Positions 1-8,927 of a stretch of 64,000 bases of DNA are shown piece by piece. This stretch comes from Lactococcus allomyrinae. GTDB taxonomy: Bacteria > Bacillota > Bacilli > Lactobacillales > Streptococcaceae. Below the pieces are notes generated by a model, which searched no databases, was not told the origin of the DNA, and was given only the letters and a program-made list of their open reading frames with translations. Both the position numbers and the translations under genes were made by a program. Positions within the stretch are counted from its first letter, which is position 1, and every line of letters begins with the position of its first letter. The stretch lies in the NCBI RefSeq assembly GCF_003627095.1, contig NZ_CP032627.1, forward strand, positions 1,364,001 to 1,428,000. Direction: 5' to 3'.

Positions 1-367
1 AGATTAACATCCCGAACAAACCAACTACGATAGAAGGGAGTGAAGACAATACTTCAATTGCAGAGCGAACCACTCCAGTCAACCAATGTTTTTGGTTGGC
101 ATATTCAGAAAGATAGATTCCTGCTCCAAGTGATAGAGGGACAGAAATAATCAAGGTTACAAGCAAAAGATAGATAGAGTTGAAGAGTTGAACAGCAATA
201 CCACCACCAGTCAATGGGTTGGATGCTGTTGTAATAAATTCCCAAGAAATATGAGGTAATCCCTTAGCTAGAATATAAATCAAGAGAAAAGCTAGAATAA
301 GGACAATGATGCCTGAAAGGACGTAAAGGACGCCAGTGGCAATCTTATCAGAGCGTTTAGCGTTCAT
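1..367 (-). CDS. pstA: Phosphate ABC transporter permease PstA (N-terminal part)
   Basis: Second membrane subunit of the high-affinity phosphate importer. About 122 N-terminal residues are visible and the gene runs off the left edge. The start overlaps the pstC stop by one base (TAATG), so the two are translationally coupled. A first membrane segment lies at about residues 10-33. A periplasm-like stretch leads into the permease domain, with LSLGAGIYLSEYA and SLPSIVVGLFG, which match the PstA family. Older lactococcal literature uses other letters for the pst genes. The family call is firm; only the symbol convention is uncertain. Confidence 0.93.
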   Translation of the reverse strand, partial: MNAKRSDKIATGVLYVLSGIIVLILAFLLIYILAKGLPHISWEFITTASNPLTGGGIAVQLFNSIYLLLVTLIISVPLSLGAGIYLSEYANQKHWLTGVVRSAIEVLSSLPSIVVGLFGMLI

Positions 368-1290
368 TATTTGAGACTTCCTTTCTTAGCAATCGCACGC
401 ATTGCAAGGTTAAAGAGGAGTGACATGATTAAGAGGAGTAATGCAAGTGACCAAAGTGCGTTAAGTTGGATACCTGGTGTCGCATTTGGAATTCCTGAAG
501 TCAAGATTGATGTCAAGGTAGACGCTGGTGAAATCAAGTTTTTTGGCATCATAACAGCATTACCTACAACCATTTGAATCGCAAGTGCTTCACCAAATGC
601 ACGTGCCATACCAAAAATAACGGCAGTCAAGATACCTGGTGTTGCTGCTCTTAATAACACGCGCCAAATTGTTTGCCAACGCGTCGCGCCAAGTCCAAGA
701 GAAGCTTCTTTATAATGACCTGGCACAGCTCTTAAAGCATCTACTGTCATACTGGTTACTGTCGGAAGAATCATAACAAAAAGGACAAACACACCAGACA
801 AAAGTCCGAGTCCCGTGCCACCGAATGCATGACGAATGATTGGAACAACAACTGTTAAACCGATAAACCCATAAACAACAGATGGAATACCAACCAGGAG
901 TTCAATAACAGGTTGAAGAATTTTTTTACCATATTTTGGTGAAATCTCTGTCATGTAAATTCCAGCACCGATAGCAAATGGAGTTGCAACAAGCGCCGAA
1001 AGTACTGTAACAATCAATGAACCAGAAAACATAGGAAGTGCGCCAACAGCAGGTTTACCATCTGGCCCCAAATTTCCTGGCGACCAATTCGTCCCAAAAA
1101 GGAAACGAAATGGATTAACACCATTGGCATAAAAAGTTGACAATCCTTTTTGTGCAACAAAAACAAGAATCGCACCAACTACAAAAACGATAAGGGCAAT
1201 ACACAAGAAAGTTAAACTTTTACCGAATTTTTCGAGTTTAGAATTTTTATTGCCTGAAAGCAATTTTTCTTTGATTTTTGAGTTTTCCAT
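367..1290 (-). CDS. pstC: Phosphate ABC transporter permease PstC
   Basis: Inner-membrane permease that pairs with PstA to pass phosphate delivered by PstS lipoproteins. At 307 residues it has the usual length. An N-terminal membrane helix lies near residues 25-48, followed by an extracytoplasmic loop and a five-helix permease core. The EAA-type loop EASLGLGATRWQTIWRV, which contacts the ATPase, is clear. The ATG at 1288-1290 has only a weak AGG upstream. A 195-base spacer with a small GAGA-loop hairpin separates it from pstS, which may lower permease relative to binding-protein expression. The stop overlaps the pstA start. Confidence 0.95.
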   Translation of the reverse strand: MENSKIKEKLLSGNKNSKLEKFGKSLTFLCIALIVFVVGAILVFVAQKGLSTFYANGVNPFRFLFGTNWSPGNLGPDGKPAVGALPMFSGSLIVTVLSALVATPFAIGAGIYMTEISPKYGKKILQPVIELLVGIPSVVYGFIGLTVVVPIIRHAFGGTGLGLLSGVFVLFVMILPTVTSMTVDALRAVPGHYKEASLGLGATRWQTIWRVLLRAATPGILTAVIFGMARAFGEALAIQMVVGNAVMMPKNLISPASTLTSILTSGIPNATPGIQLNALWSLALLLLIMSLLFNLAMRAIAKKGSLK

Positions 1291-1384
1291 ATAGACCTAA
1301 CTAAAATTAATTTTGACATGGTATTTTCATTGACAAATCCACTTTTTTATTATCTTAAAGTTCGGATTTCATTCACAAATCAAA

Positions 1385-1400
1385 GCTGACTCTCGTCAGC
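1385..1400 (-). terminator. Small GC hairpin between pstS and pstC
   Basis: Perfect six-base stem with a GAGA loop (GCTGAC-GAGA-GTCAGC read on the minus strand), followed by only a loose T-rich stretch. It may be a partial terminator or an mRNA-stabilising hairpin that sets the binding-protein to permease ratio. Confidence 0.45.
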
Positions 1401-1484
1401 CTCAATTTACTAAAAATTTTTTCTGTCAGTAAGTAATAGCTTCAAAAGCATCGTGATAATTATAACTGCATACTTCAAGTAGCA

Positions 1485-2336
1485 TTATTTTACCTTTGTT
1501 ACTGTACCATTAGCATCACGATCCACCTTCATCTCGGAAACACGAATGTAGCCGAGTTCTTCAAGAGTTTTTTTATCATTTTTGACATACTCTATGAACC
1601 GATTTTCTATTTTGTTATTATTAGAATTGTTGGTATACATATGCTCATAAGACCAGATTTTCCATTCGTTCGTCTTAACATTATCATATGTTGGTTTGAC
1701 ATTATCAACATTCAATGCTTTAACTCCTAGTTTTTCTGTGTAACTAAAGGCAACATAAGAAATTGCACCTGGTGTTTGACCAACAAGCTGAACAACTGAA
1801 CCAGAAGCATCTTGTGTCGGTCCATTGATTTCTGTAGCATTATTTAATCCGTACTTATCAAAGTTCACTCGTGTTCCAGAACCTGCAGTACGACCAATGA
1901 CGGTAATTTTTTGATTTTGACCGCCAACTTGCTTCCAATTTGTAATTTTCCCAGTGAATATATCAATCAATTGTTGTTGCGTCAGATTTGACACTTTCAA
2001 ACTTTTATTGACAATCGGTGCAAAGCCAATTACCGCAACCTTATGATCGGTAATTTTATTTGCTGCAATGCCCGATTTTTCTTCTGCGAAAATATCTGAA
2101 TTTCCGATTTGAAATGAACCTGCTGCAACCTGAGCAAGCCCCACACCAGAACCACCGCCTTGAACCATGATAATATCTTCTGGATTCTGTTTCATATAAT
2201 CCATTGAAGCATGTTCAACCATAGGTTGCAAAGCTGTCGAGCCACCTGCAGTGACTTGCTTATTGCCAGTACCACAAGCCGCTAAAACTGCTAAAGCAGA
2301 TGCCGCTACTAAAGCGATAAAAATTTTCTTCTTCAT
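1485..2336 (-). CDS. pstS: Phosphate-binding lipoprotein, PstS family (second copy)
   Basis: Extracytoplasmic phosphate-binding lipoprotein of 283 residues. The signal peptide ends in lipobox LAAC with Cys21 as the lipid anchor. Phosphate-site segments GGSTALQP, GGGSGVGL and RTAGSGTR are present. It is a close paralogue of the upstream copy at 2736-3632; both share SFQIGNSDIFAEEKSGI. The ATG at 2336 has no proper Shine-Dalgarno (AAGG two bases away), but an extended -10 box TGATATAAT lies exactly six bases upstream, so the mRNA may be leaderless. PHO-box-like repeats lie behind it. The first 29 bases of the gene are repeated in inverted orientation at 2655-2683. Confidence 0.93.
   Translation of the reverse strand: MKKKIFIALVAASALAVLAACGTGNKQVTAGGSTALQPMVEHASMDYMKQNPEDIIMVQGGGSGVGLAQVAAGSFQIGNSDIFAEEKSGIAANKITDHKVAVIGFAPIVNKSLKVSNLTQQQLIDIFTGKITNWKQVGGQNQKITVIGRTAGSGTRVNFDKYGLNNATEINGPTQDASGSVVQLVGQTPGAISYVAFSYTEKLGVKALNVDNVKPTYDNVKTNEWKIWSYEHMYTNNSNNNKIENRFIEYVKNDKKTLEELGYIRVSEMKVDRDANGTVTKVK
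2308..2336 (-). repeat. Left arm of 29-bp perfect inverted repeat
   Basis: The first 29 bases of the second pstS gene, from its ATG. The identical sequence appears in opposite orientation at 2655-2683. The match ends exactly at the ATG on the outer side. The arms enclose 318 bases that contain the promoter and PHO-like repeats of this gene. Confidence 0.9.
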
Positions 2337-2342
2337 GCCTTA

Positions 2343-2351
2343 ATTATATCA
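2343..2351 (-). promoter_or_regulatory. Extended -10 box six bases before the pstS ATG
   Basis: TGATATAAT on the minus strand, with TATAAT at 2343-2348. The six bases TAAGGC follow, then ATG. Transcription starting about seven bases after the -10 would begin at the start codon. No convincing -35 is visible, which fits an extended -10 promoter helped by an activator. Confidence 0.55.
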
Positions 2352-2385
2352 TAAGGGCTGTATAATTTAAGAGAAATGACAGCGT

Positions 2386-2407
2386 TTTTATGTAAATAAT
2401 TTGTAAA
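2386..2407 (-). promoter_or_regulatory. PHO-box-like direct repeats upstream of second pstS
   Basis: Two TTTACA units in 11-base register on the minus strand (TTTACAAATTA then TTTACATAAAA), about 40 bases upstream of the -10 box. This is the spacing known for PhoP/PhoB-type response regulator sites. The same unit occurs four times before the first pstS. Confidence 0.5.
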
Positions 2408-2609
2408 TGAAACAGGAAATTGCCCATCTCCATAACGGAAGTGAGCAAGTATATTCCTATCTTTTTTTAAAAGAATGAAGAAAATTTTTAACGCCTCAAA
2501 ATATGCGTTAGTTTGCCAAAACTGCTTACGAGTAATTGGCAAAGTGAGAAACTAGACAGACTTATAGGAATTCATCTATCTTGCTTATATATAAGTAACT
2601 AACAGAGTT

Positions 2610-2627
2610 CTTGTCAGCACTGACAAG
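2610..2627. repeat. Palindrome CTTGTCAGCACTGACAAG
   Basis: Perfect 18-base palindrome of the TGTCAG-N2-CTGACA family, in the spacer between the two pstS genes and inside the segment bounded by the 29-bp inverted repeat. There is no T-run next to it, so it is not an obvious terminator here. Confidence 0.8.
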
Positions 2628-2654
2628 ATATAAAGCGACAAAAGATTTTGATTT

Positions 2655-2683
2655 ATGAAGAAGAAAATTTTTATCGCTTTAGT
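2655..2683 (+). repeat. Right arm of 29-bp perfect inverted repeat
   Basis: Plus-strand copy of the first 29 bases of the second pstS gene. It would encode MKKKIFIALVY and then stop. No ribosome binding site precedes it. It looks like a ghost copy of the gene's 5' end and is the partner of 2308-2336. Confidence 0.9.
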
Positions 2684-2697
2684 TTATTAAGAAAGAG

Positions 2698-2727
2698 GCT
2701 GATTGATTCCTGCTTGTATCAATCAGC
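2698..2727 (-). terminator. Terminator after first pstS
   Basis: Perfect ten-base stem GCTGATTGAT / ATCAATCAGC with a ten-base loop, just after the first pstS stop. A moderately T-rich tract (CTCTTTCTT) follows on the minus strand. It may let the upstream binding protein be made in excess. Confidence 0.6.
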
Positions 2728-2735
2728 ACCTGGAA

Positions 2736-3632
2736 TTATTTATTAGTTACATTTCCATCAGCATCACGGCTAACTTTCATGTCACTTACAGGGATATAAC
2801 CCAGTTTTTTGATGTCTGTTGTATCATTGGCAATGTATTTGATGAATGCTTTATCAGCAGCACTTTCTTTCTTAGCATTTGTATACATATGCTCATAAGA
2901 CCAAACTTTATAATCATTTGTTGCAACATTTTCTTCTGTTGGTTCAACACCATCAATAGATACTGCTTTAATATCTTTGCTTGTATCAACATATGAGAGA
3001 GCAACGTATGAAACAGCACCTGGTGTTTGTCCTACCATTGTTACAACTGAACCAGAAGCATCTTGTGTTGGACCATTGACTTCTGTTGCACCACCTAGAG
3101 CGAATTTATCAAAGTTTACACGTGTACCAGAGCCTTCTGTACGACCAATGACAGTAATCTTTTGGTCAGGTCCACCTACTTGTTTCCAGTTGGTCACTTT
3201 TCCAGTAAATACATCTTGAAGTTGTTGTGAAGTCAAATTTTTCACGTCAATCTTAGCATTTACGATTGGAGCAAAACCAACGACTGCCACTTTGTGGTCA
3301 GTAATTGCTGAAGCATCAATACCAGATTTTTCTTCCGCAAAAATATCAGAATTCCCGATTTGGAACGAACCTGCAGCAACTTGGGTCAATCCAACACCAG
3401 AACCACCACCTTGAACAGTGACTTGAACATTAGGGTTTTTAGCCATAAATTCAGTTGAAGCTTGTTGTGCCAATGGTTGGAGCGCAGTCGAACCACCTGC
3501 AATAATTTTACCTGACAATGCTTTATCAGATGAACTAGTGGAAGTAGATGATGAACCATTAGATGAACCACATGCCGCTAGAGTCAAAAGTGCACTACCG
3601 GCAACAAGAGCAACAAGAATTTGTTTTTTCAT
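2736..3632 (-). CDS. pstS: Phosphate-binding lipoprotein, PstS family (first copy)
   Basis: First gene of the pst cluster. It encodes the lipid-anchored phosphate receptor outside the membrane. The signal peptide has lipobox LAAC with Cys21, then a short Ser-rich linker. Binding-loop segments GGSTALQPL, GGGSGVGLTQ and RTEGSGTR match the family. I start it at the ATG at 3630-3632, which has GGAG eight bases upstream, rather than the TTG 15 bases earlier; this gives 298 residues. Four PHO-box-like 11-base repeats lie upstream at 3715-3758. Its close paralogue follows after a hairpin, and both probably feed the same PstCA permease. Confidence 0.95.
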   Translation of the reverse strand: MKKQILVALVAGSALLTLAACGSSNGSSSTSTSSSDKALSGKIIAGGSTALQPLAQQASTEFMAKNPNVQVTVQGGGSGVGLTQVAAGSFQIGNSDIFAEEKSGIDASAITDHKVAVVGFAPIVNAKIDVKNLTSQQLQDVFTGKVTNWKQVGGPDQKITVIGRTEGSGTRVNFDKFALGGATEVNGPTQDASGSVVTMVGQTPGAVSYVALSYVDTSKDIKAVSIDGVEPTEENVATNDYKVWSYEHMYTNAKKESAADKAFIKYIANDTTDIKKLGYIPVSDMKVSRDADGNVTNK

Positions 3633-3714
3633 GAGAAGTTTCTCCAATTAATTTCTAAATAAGTTTGTTAAGCACTTTTTGCTTACAAAACTATTCTATC
3701 ATCAAAATGCCTTT

Positions 3715-3758
3715 CCAAATGTAAACCCTTGGTAAATACTAAGTAAATGGAATGTAAA
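3715..3758 (-). promoter_or_regulatory. PHO box: four TTTACN repeats in 11-base register
   Basis: Read on the minus strand, four units begin with TTTAC (TTTACATTCCA, TTTACTTAGTA, TTTACCAAGGG, TTTACATTTGG), each exactly 11 bases long. This is the layout of PhoP/PhoB operators in phosphate-starvation promoters. It lies about 85-125 bases before the first pstS start codon. Confidence 0.7.
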
Positions 3759-4253
3759 CAGAATAAATTTACTCAAAAAATTCCCTGTCAGCATCGTAAA
3801 CTCTGTCAGTACAATCAGATTTAATACCATTTTACTTTTAAAAGCTCCCTTCCGCTTTAAATTCCAACAAACTTTTATATGTATTCGCTCGAAACGACTA
3901 AATCCGTAAAAAGAATGGCATACAGAGTGCGTATCATAGTGCTATTTTTACAACACAAAGCTATGAGTACAATGATCGATCTATAAGCTGCTTACACAAC
4001 AAACCAGATTTTACTTTCGACTCACTCCTCAAAGACACTATGCAGTTCATCTGCCAAGTTTTAGAAAAAACCAGAGATGAATTCATATAAATATTATTAA
4101 ATCAACCCAACAAAAAAACGATCAGCATTTTGACCGTTTTGTCAGTATACTGACAGAATTTATTACCATTTGTCAGTAGATTTTTGATCTTAAACATACA
4201 TAAACTTTTGGCACCAGCAAGTTCATGAAAACAGCGCTATATTCTCCAATTCA
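3759..4253. other. Gene-free spacer between smpB and pst
   Basis: No open reading frame with coding character is visible. The stretch holds half-sites of the CTGTCAG palindrome near 3785 and 3803, and one full copy at 4140-4155 that could serve as the smpB terminator. Nothing else is recognised. Confidence 0.5.
4140..4155. terminator. Palindrome TGTCAGTATACTGACA downstream of smpB
   Basis: Perfect 16-base palindrome with the TATA core typical of intergenic copies in this window. It lies about 100 bases past the smpB stop. On the minus strand it is followed by CAAAACGG, so as a terminator it is weak. Confidence 0.45.
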
Positions 4254-4721
4254 TCAGCGGTTATAAGACTTGAGTTGCCTTGCAATATCTCGATTTTGGT
4301 CTTTACGCTTGAGCGTTTCACGTTTATCATACTGCTTTTTCCCGCGCGCAAGTCCCATCAATACCTTAGCAAATCCGTTTTTCAGATACACTTTCAATGG
4401 AATAAATGTTACGCCCGTCCCCGCTAATTCTTTGTCAATCTTAGCAATTTCTTTCTTATTAAGCAATAACTTTCGCGTTCTCAGCTCATCCACATTAAAA
4501 ATATTTCCCTGCTCAAAAGGTGCAATATGCACATTTGATAACCATACCTCACCATCTCGTACACGTGCAAAACCATCTTTTAACTGTATCTTAGACTTTC
4601 TGACAGACTTTATTTCCGTACCTGTCAGCACAATTCCAGCTTCAAAAGTTTCAAAAATTTCATAATCATGCCTTGCTTTTTTATTTTGCGCTAACGGCTT
4701 GTCCTCTGTGTTTTTTACCAT
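4254..4721 (-). CDS. smpB: SsrA (tmRNA)-binding protein SmpB
   Basis: Small basic protein that binds tmRNA and carries it to stalled ribosomes for trans-translation. At 155 residues it has normal length. The core blocks [19 protein letters not shown] and [17 protein letters not shown] match SmpB, and the lysine/arginine-rich tail ([19 protein letters not shown]) enters the ribosome. It lies 21 bases after the HxlR gene. The ATG has no Shine-Dalgarno; a TGGTAAAAT box lies exactly six bases upstream, so a leaderless transcript is possible. Family call is firm. Confidence 0.96.
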   Translation of the reverse strand: MVKNTEDKPLAQNKKARHDYEIFETFEAGIVLTGTEIKSVRKSKIQLKDGFARVRDGEVWLSNVHIAPFEQGNIFNVDELRTRKLLLNKKEIAKIDKELAGTGVTFIPLKVYLKNGFAKVLMGLARGKKQYDKRETLKRKDQNRDIARQLKSYNR

Positions 4722-4742
4722 AAATTTATTTTACCACATCAT

Positions 4743-5045
4743 TCAAAGATTTTCTCGTCCCCATGTATCCAATGCTTGCATAAAAGGAACAAGCTCCCTC
4801 CCTTTATCTGTCAAATAGTATTCCACATGGGGAGGAATCGTTTGGAAATCCTTACGAGCAACTAGATTTTTATCAATCAAAGTCTCCAACGAACGTGTTA
4901 ACATCACATTTGTAATTCCCTTAACTTCACGCCGTAACTGATTAAACCGAATCCCCTCCATCTTACAAATTGCCCATAAAATATTTACTTTCCATTTTCC
5001 ACCAAAAATATCCATCACACGACGAACACCACATTCCTCAATCAT
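4743..5045 (-). CDS. HxlR-family winged-helix transcriptional regulator
   Basis: 100-residue MarR-like regulator of the HxlR/DUF24 family, which often responds to electrophiles or oxidants. The helix-turn-helix segment with CGVRRVMDIFGGKWKVNIL and the wing region are clear, and the N-terminal cysteine near residue 5 is at the position of the redox cysteine known in some family members. GGGAG precedes the ATG. It is divergent from a nitroreductase-family gene at 5336, its likely target, while smpB follows on the same strand. Confidence 0.88.
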   Translation of the reverse strand: MIEECGVRRVMDIFGGKWKVNILWAICKMEGIRFNQLRREVKGITNVMLTRSLETLIDKNLVARKDFQTIPPHVEYYLTDKGRELVPFMQALDTWGRENL

Positions 5046-5147
5046 ATTTTTCTCCCATCTAAAAATTTACAGTAACAAAAAAGTGCGTACTTATATTTTA
5101 TAATCCATTATACTATAATATTTTCATACAACTTATTTTAACAGAGT

Positions 5148-5322
5148 TTGTCCTCCCTGAAATGAGTGAAAAAAGATAAATCGCACAGATAAACTTTACT
5201 TTCCTGCGCACTCTCCTATCTACGCGCTTTCACCACTCCACTGTTTATTGGTTTAGGAGTTAAAGTTTCTCAGCCAAACGCATTTTTCATCATTTAGAAG
5301 CAGCCGGACTCACATCTTATTA
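5148..5322. repeat. Dispersed repeat, family C, copy 1
   Basis: A spacer element bounded by GTCCTCC with GTGAAAAAAGATAAA on one side and CGGACTCACATCTTATTA on the other. The same two ends, with a different middle, occur at 50352-50466. It lies between the hxlR-type and nitroreductase promoters, right in front of the nitroreductase ribosome binding site. Confidence 0.65.
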
Positions 5323-5335
5323 ACAAGGAGAAAAA

Positions 5336-5947
5336 ATGTCACCACTCGAATTTTTAGACGCACGTTCTTCAGTCAGAGCGTTCGATCCCAATGCCAAAAT
5401 CAGCACTGAAGAAATCAAAAATATTCTGTCACACGCTGCAAATGCTCCTTCCAGTAATAATTTTCAACCATGGAAAGTCATCGTCATTAAAAATAAAGCC
5501 AAACAGAAAATTTTAAAAAATTTCTCAGCAGATCAAAAACAAGTCGAAGATTCATCTGCTGTTTTCCTTATTTTTGGTGATAAATCCACCTATGATGTTC
5601 AAAAAATTATGAACTTCAACATTAGAAACAAGATTATTCGCCAAGATGAGCTTAGAGAAAAAACAGAACGAGTAACAGCTTATCTTCAATTACACCCTGA
5701 AGATGCTGAAAATGAAGGCTTACGTTTTGATATTGGACTTTTTTCGATGAATCTGATGTATGTCGTAAGGGCTTTCGGATACGAATCCGTGCCAATGCGT
5801 GGTGTATTCTTTGATAAAATTATGGATTATTTAAACATTCCTAAAACCTATGAACCTATCCTCATGCTTCCTGTTGGCAAAGCTTTACAGCCTGGCTTTC
5901 CACACCTTCGCTACCCCATTGATGAATTTTCAAATATCATCGAATAG
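5336..5947 (+). CDS. Nitroreductase-family FMN oxidoreductase
   Basis: FMN-dependent NAD(P)H oxidoreductase of 203 residues. RSSVRAFDP near residue 11 and NAPSSNNFQPWKVIVIK near residue 37 are the FMN phosphate and ring contacts of the nitroreductase fold. The C-terminal HLRYPIDEF fits the short oxygen-insensitive group. AAGGAG precedes the ATG. It is divergent from the HxlR regulator at 4743-5045. In many firmicutes such pairs respond to quinones or reactive electrophiles, which suggests a detoxification role. The exact substrate cannot be read from sequence. Confidence 0.87.
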   Translation: MSPLEFLDARSSVRAFDPNAKISTEEIKNILSHAANAPSSNNFQPWKVIVIKNKAKQKILKNFSADQKQVEDSSAVFLIFGDKSTYDVQKIMNFNIRNKIIRQDELREKTERVTAYLQLHPEDAENEGLRFDIGLFSMNLMYVVRAFGYESVPMRGVFFDKIMDYLNIPKTYEPILMLPVGKALQPGFPHLRYPIDEFSNIIE

Positions 5948-5979
5948 AAAAACTATCGCAAAATCTTGCGATAGTTTTT
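5948..5979. terminator. Bidirectional terminator, nitroreductase / alaS
   Basis: Fourteen-base stem AAAAACTATCGCAA / TTGCGATAGTTTTT with a four-base loop and T-runs on both strands. It lies between two convergent genes and can serve both. Confidence 0.9.
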
Positions 5980-5983
5980 ACTT

Positions 5984-8602
5984 TTATACTAATTTTTCAC
6001 TAACTCTATCCAAGAGTCCACCAATACCAGCAGCATTAGAACCACCAGCCATCGCCATATCTGGCTTACCGCCACCTCGGCCGTCAATCAATGGAGCAAG
6101 TTCTTTAACTAAGTTTCCTGCTTTGATCTCTGATGACTTGCTTGCCACCAAAAGACTTGCTTTTTCACCAATTTTTGCAACAAGCACTAACACATCTGAA
6201 AGTTCCTTTTGTTTCCAAATATCTGCAAGTTGACGCAAACCATTTGCATCAGGAACAGATACCTCACTAGCAACAAAAGTCAAATCTCCTACTGATTGTA
6301 TATTTTTAAAAATTTCATCTGACTGAGTTGCTGCAAGTTTTCCTGCTAAAGCATTATTTTCTTTCTGAGCAGTTTTTAGCTCATCTTGAAGACTTGAAAC
6401 CTTTGCTACCACTTGTGATATTTGTGGTGCTTTAATTACCCCTGCTACCTCATTCAAAGTATCTTCAGCATCCTTAAAGGCTTCATAAGCTTTTTGACCC
6501 GTCACTGCAATAATCCGACGAACACCCGAGCCAATGCCTTCTTCTTTGATAATCTTGAATAGACCAATTTCAGAAGTTGTTGCTGTATGTGTTCCTCCAC
6601 AAAGCTCCACTGAATAATCACCAATTTTTACAACTCGGACAACTTTTCCATATTTTTCACCAAAAAGTGCCATTGCTCCCATTGATTTCGCTGTTTCTAC
6701 ATCTGTTTCAATCGTATCAACTTTTATAGATTGCCAAATCACTTCATTAACCTGACGTTCAATCGCTGCTAATTCTTCTTTTGTCACTTGTGCAAAGTGA
6801 GTGAAATCAAAACGGAGGAAATCAACCTCGTTAAGTGATCCTGCTTGTAAGGCATGATTACCTACAATATGATGAAGCGCTGCATGAAGTAAATGAGTCG
6901 CCGTATGATTTTTCACAACAGCATTACGCCGCTCTACATCAATCTCTAGAGTATAAGTATCACCAACCTTGAGCGTTGATAATATTTCTACTTCGTGCAG
7001 ATTTTGTCCATGAGGAGCGTGTTGCACATCTAAAACGTTTGCCACCACTTGACCTGAAGCATTTTTTATCACACCGTGGTCAGCAACTTGTCCACCCATT
7101 TCAGCATAAAATGGAGTAACATCAAATACAAGTTGAGCTGTACCAGTTACATTTTCAACAAGCTCATTATCTTTAACTGCTACCAACAATTTCGCTTGTG
7201 CTACTTTATCTTCATAAAGGAAAGTTGATTCAACTTCAATTGAAGACAAAGTTTCATTTTGAGCGCCCATTGAGCCACCTTTAACCACTGCACTACGCGC
7301 TCTGTCTTGCTGCTCTTTCATTGCAGCTTTGAAACCTTCGTGGTCAATCTTGAAGCCTTCATCATAAGCAAGTTCCTCTGTTAATTCCACTGGGAAGCCA
7401 TACGTATCATAAAGACGGAAAATATCTTCTCCCTCAAGTGTATCTTTCCCTTCAGCTTTGAGCTTGCTCAAGAGTTCATCAATCAGCTTTTGTCCCGCAT
7501 CAATAGTTCGATTAAATGTTTCTTCTTCACGATCAATAATCTGCATGATAAAGTCTTGTTTTTCAAGCACTTCAGGATAGTAACTTTGCATGATTTTTCC
7601 AACAGTTGGGACTAATGGCGCCAAGAATTTGCCTTGAATACCTAATTTTTTCCCATGCATAACAGCACGACGTAGCAAACGACGTAAAACATAGCCCCGT
7701 CCTTCATTTCCAGGCAATGCCCCATCACCGATAGCAAAACTCAATGAGCGAATATGGTCCGCAATAACCTTGAAACTCATGTTTTCTCCATCAGAATCAT
7801 AAGTTTTTCCAGATAGTTTCTCAATTTCACGAATAATAGGGAGAAAAAGGTCAGTATCAAAGTTAGTTTTTCCACCTTGAATGATACAAACCATCCGCTC
7901 CAATCCCATGCCTGTATCTATATTCTTCTGAGGCAATTCAGGATACTCTGAACGTGGGATTGCAGGATTAGCATTAAATTGAGAAAGGACAATATTCCAG
8001 ATTTCAATATAGCGGTCGTTTTCAATATCATCAGCAAGTAATTTTAATCCGACGTGTTCTGGATCATACGTTTCACCACGATCAAAGAAAATTTCTGTAT
8101 CTGGTCCCGAAGGTCCAGCCCCAATTTCCCAAAAATTATCCTCAATAGGAACAAGATGTGAAGGGTCAACTCCGACTTCTACCCAACGATTAAAAGTATC
8201 TTTATCATCAGGATAATAAGTAATGTATAATTTTTCAGCTGGAAATTCAAACCATTCTTTACTTGTCAACAGCTCCCAAGCATAAGCAATCGCTTCTTTA
8301 CGGAAATAATCACCAATAGAAAAATTCCCCAACATCTCAAACATTGTATGATGACGTGCTGTTTTACCTACATTTTCAATATCATTTGTCCGAATTGCTT
8401 TTTGTGCATTAGTAATTCGTGGATTTTCTGGAACAACTGAACCGTCAAAATATTTTTTCAATGTCGCAACACCAGAATTAATCCAAAGTAAAGTTGGATC
8501 ATTTACTGGTACAAGACTTTGTGAAGGTTCTACTGTATGATTTTTTGATTTAAAAAATTCAAGAAACATTTGACGAACTTCTGCTGAAGTCATGGTTTTC
8601 AT
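5984..8602 (-). CDS. alaS: Alanyl-tRNA synthetase
   Basis: Class II synthetase that charges tRNA-Ala. At 872 residues it has full length: catalytic and tRNA-binding domains in the first ~440 residues, a linker beta-barrel, the editing domain with zinc-site motifs HTATH (near 565) and CGGTH (near 665), and the C-Ala domain ending in the glycine-rich [14 protein letters not shown]. The ATG has AAAGGAG upstream. A T-box leader lies between it and the upstream foldase gene, so expression should rise when uncharged tRNA-Ala accumulates. No copies of the CTGTCAG palindrome occur inside this conserved gene. Confidence 0.98.
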   Translation of the reverse strand: MKTMTSAEVRQMFLEFFKSKNHTVEPSQSLVPVNDPTLLWINSGVATLKKYFDGSVVPENPRITNAQKAIRTNDIENVGKTARHHTMFEMLGNFSIGDYFRKEAIAYAWELLTSKEWFEFPAEKLYITYYPDDKDTFNRWVEVGVDPSHLVPIEDNFWEIGAGPSGPDTEIFFDRGETYDPEHVGLKLLADDIENDRYIEIWNIVLSQFNANPAIPRSEYPELPQKNIDTGMGLERMVCIIQGGKTNFDTDLFLPIIREIEKLSGKTYDSDGENMSFKVIADHIRSLSFAIGDGALPGNEGRGYVLRRLLRRAVMHGKKLGIQGKFLAPLVPTVGKIMQSYYPEVLEKQDFIMQIIDREEETFNRTIDAGQKLIDELLSKLKAEGKDTLEGEDIFRLYDTYGFPVELTEELAYDEGFKIDHEGFKAAMKEQQDRARSAVVKGGSMGAQNETLSSIEVESTFLYEDKVAQAKLLVAVKDNELVENVTGTAQLVFDVTPFYAEMGGQVADHGVIKNASGQVVANVLDVQHAPHGQNLHEVEILSTLKVGDTYTLEIDVERRNAVVKNHTATHLLHAALHHIVGNHALQAGSLNEVDFLRFDFTHFAQVTKEELAAIERQVNEVIWQSIKVDTIETDVETAKSMGAMALFGEKYGKVVRVVKIGDYSVELCGGTHTATTSEIGLFKIIKEEGIGSGVRRIIAVTGQKAYEAFKDAEDTLNEVAGVIKAPQISQVVAKVSSLQDELKTAQKENNALAGKLAATQSDEIFKNIQSVGDLTFVASEVSVPDANGLRQLADIWKQKELSDVLVLVAKIGEKASLLVASKSSEIKAGNLVKELAPLIDGRGGGKPDMAMAGGSNAAGIGGLLDRVSEKLV

Positions 8603-8744
8603 TAAGATTTCTCCTTTAGACTTTCCACTATTCCTTTTATCGTTAGTCTTATTTTTTCATTAAGCGTCTAACCTATTTAGAAAGGGAAATTCATTTCAAA
8701 CTATTATTTATTTTAATTTGTGTATTCATTCACAATAAAACGAT

Positions 8745-8920
8745 AAAAAACTACCGTAAACAAAGGGGCGCATACAGTTAAATACCGCGGTACCACCCTT
8801 ATTCACGATAGAATTTCTATCATCTCTTTTGATTGTCAAAGCAGTTTTCTCTGCTATTTAAGCACTGTTGTTTTAACCTACTCATTTTCAGCACCATGAG
8901 CTCTCTGCAAAGTTAAAGTT
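8745..8920 (-). promoter_or_regulatory. T-box riboswitch leader of alaS
   Basis: The conserved T-box AGGGTGGTACCGCGG lies at 8785-8799 on the minus strand. It is followed by a pairable TACCG/CGGTA and a run of six T at 8745-8750, the terminator arm. Upstream are a stem I apical hairpin (CTCAT-GGTGCTGAAA-ATGAG) and AGAGAG. A GCT triplet in AGTGCTTAA is a plausible alanine specifier; I have not folded the leader to prove it. The leader begins only a few bases after the foldase stop. Confidence 0.9.
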
Positions 8921-8927
8921 TTAATTA

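Noticed and set aside
2333-2542. 69-residue minus-strand frame upstream of pstS that ends in an ATGA overlap with its start
   Set aside because: The start is a TTG with no ribosome site, the frame runs through the PHO repeats and the -10 box, and the protein has no family character. The overlap is probably chance.
3386-3571. Minus-strand frame within pstS
   Set aside because: Out-of-frame shadow of the pstS coding region, with biased His/Leu composition.
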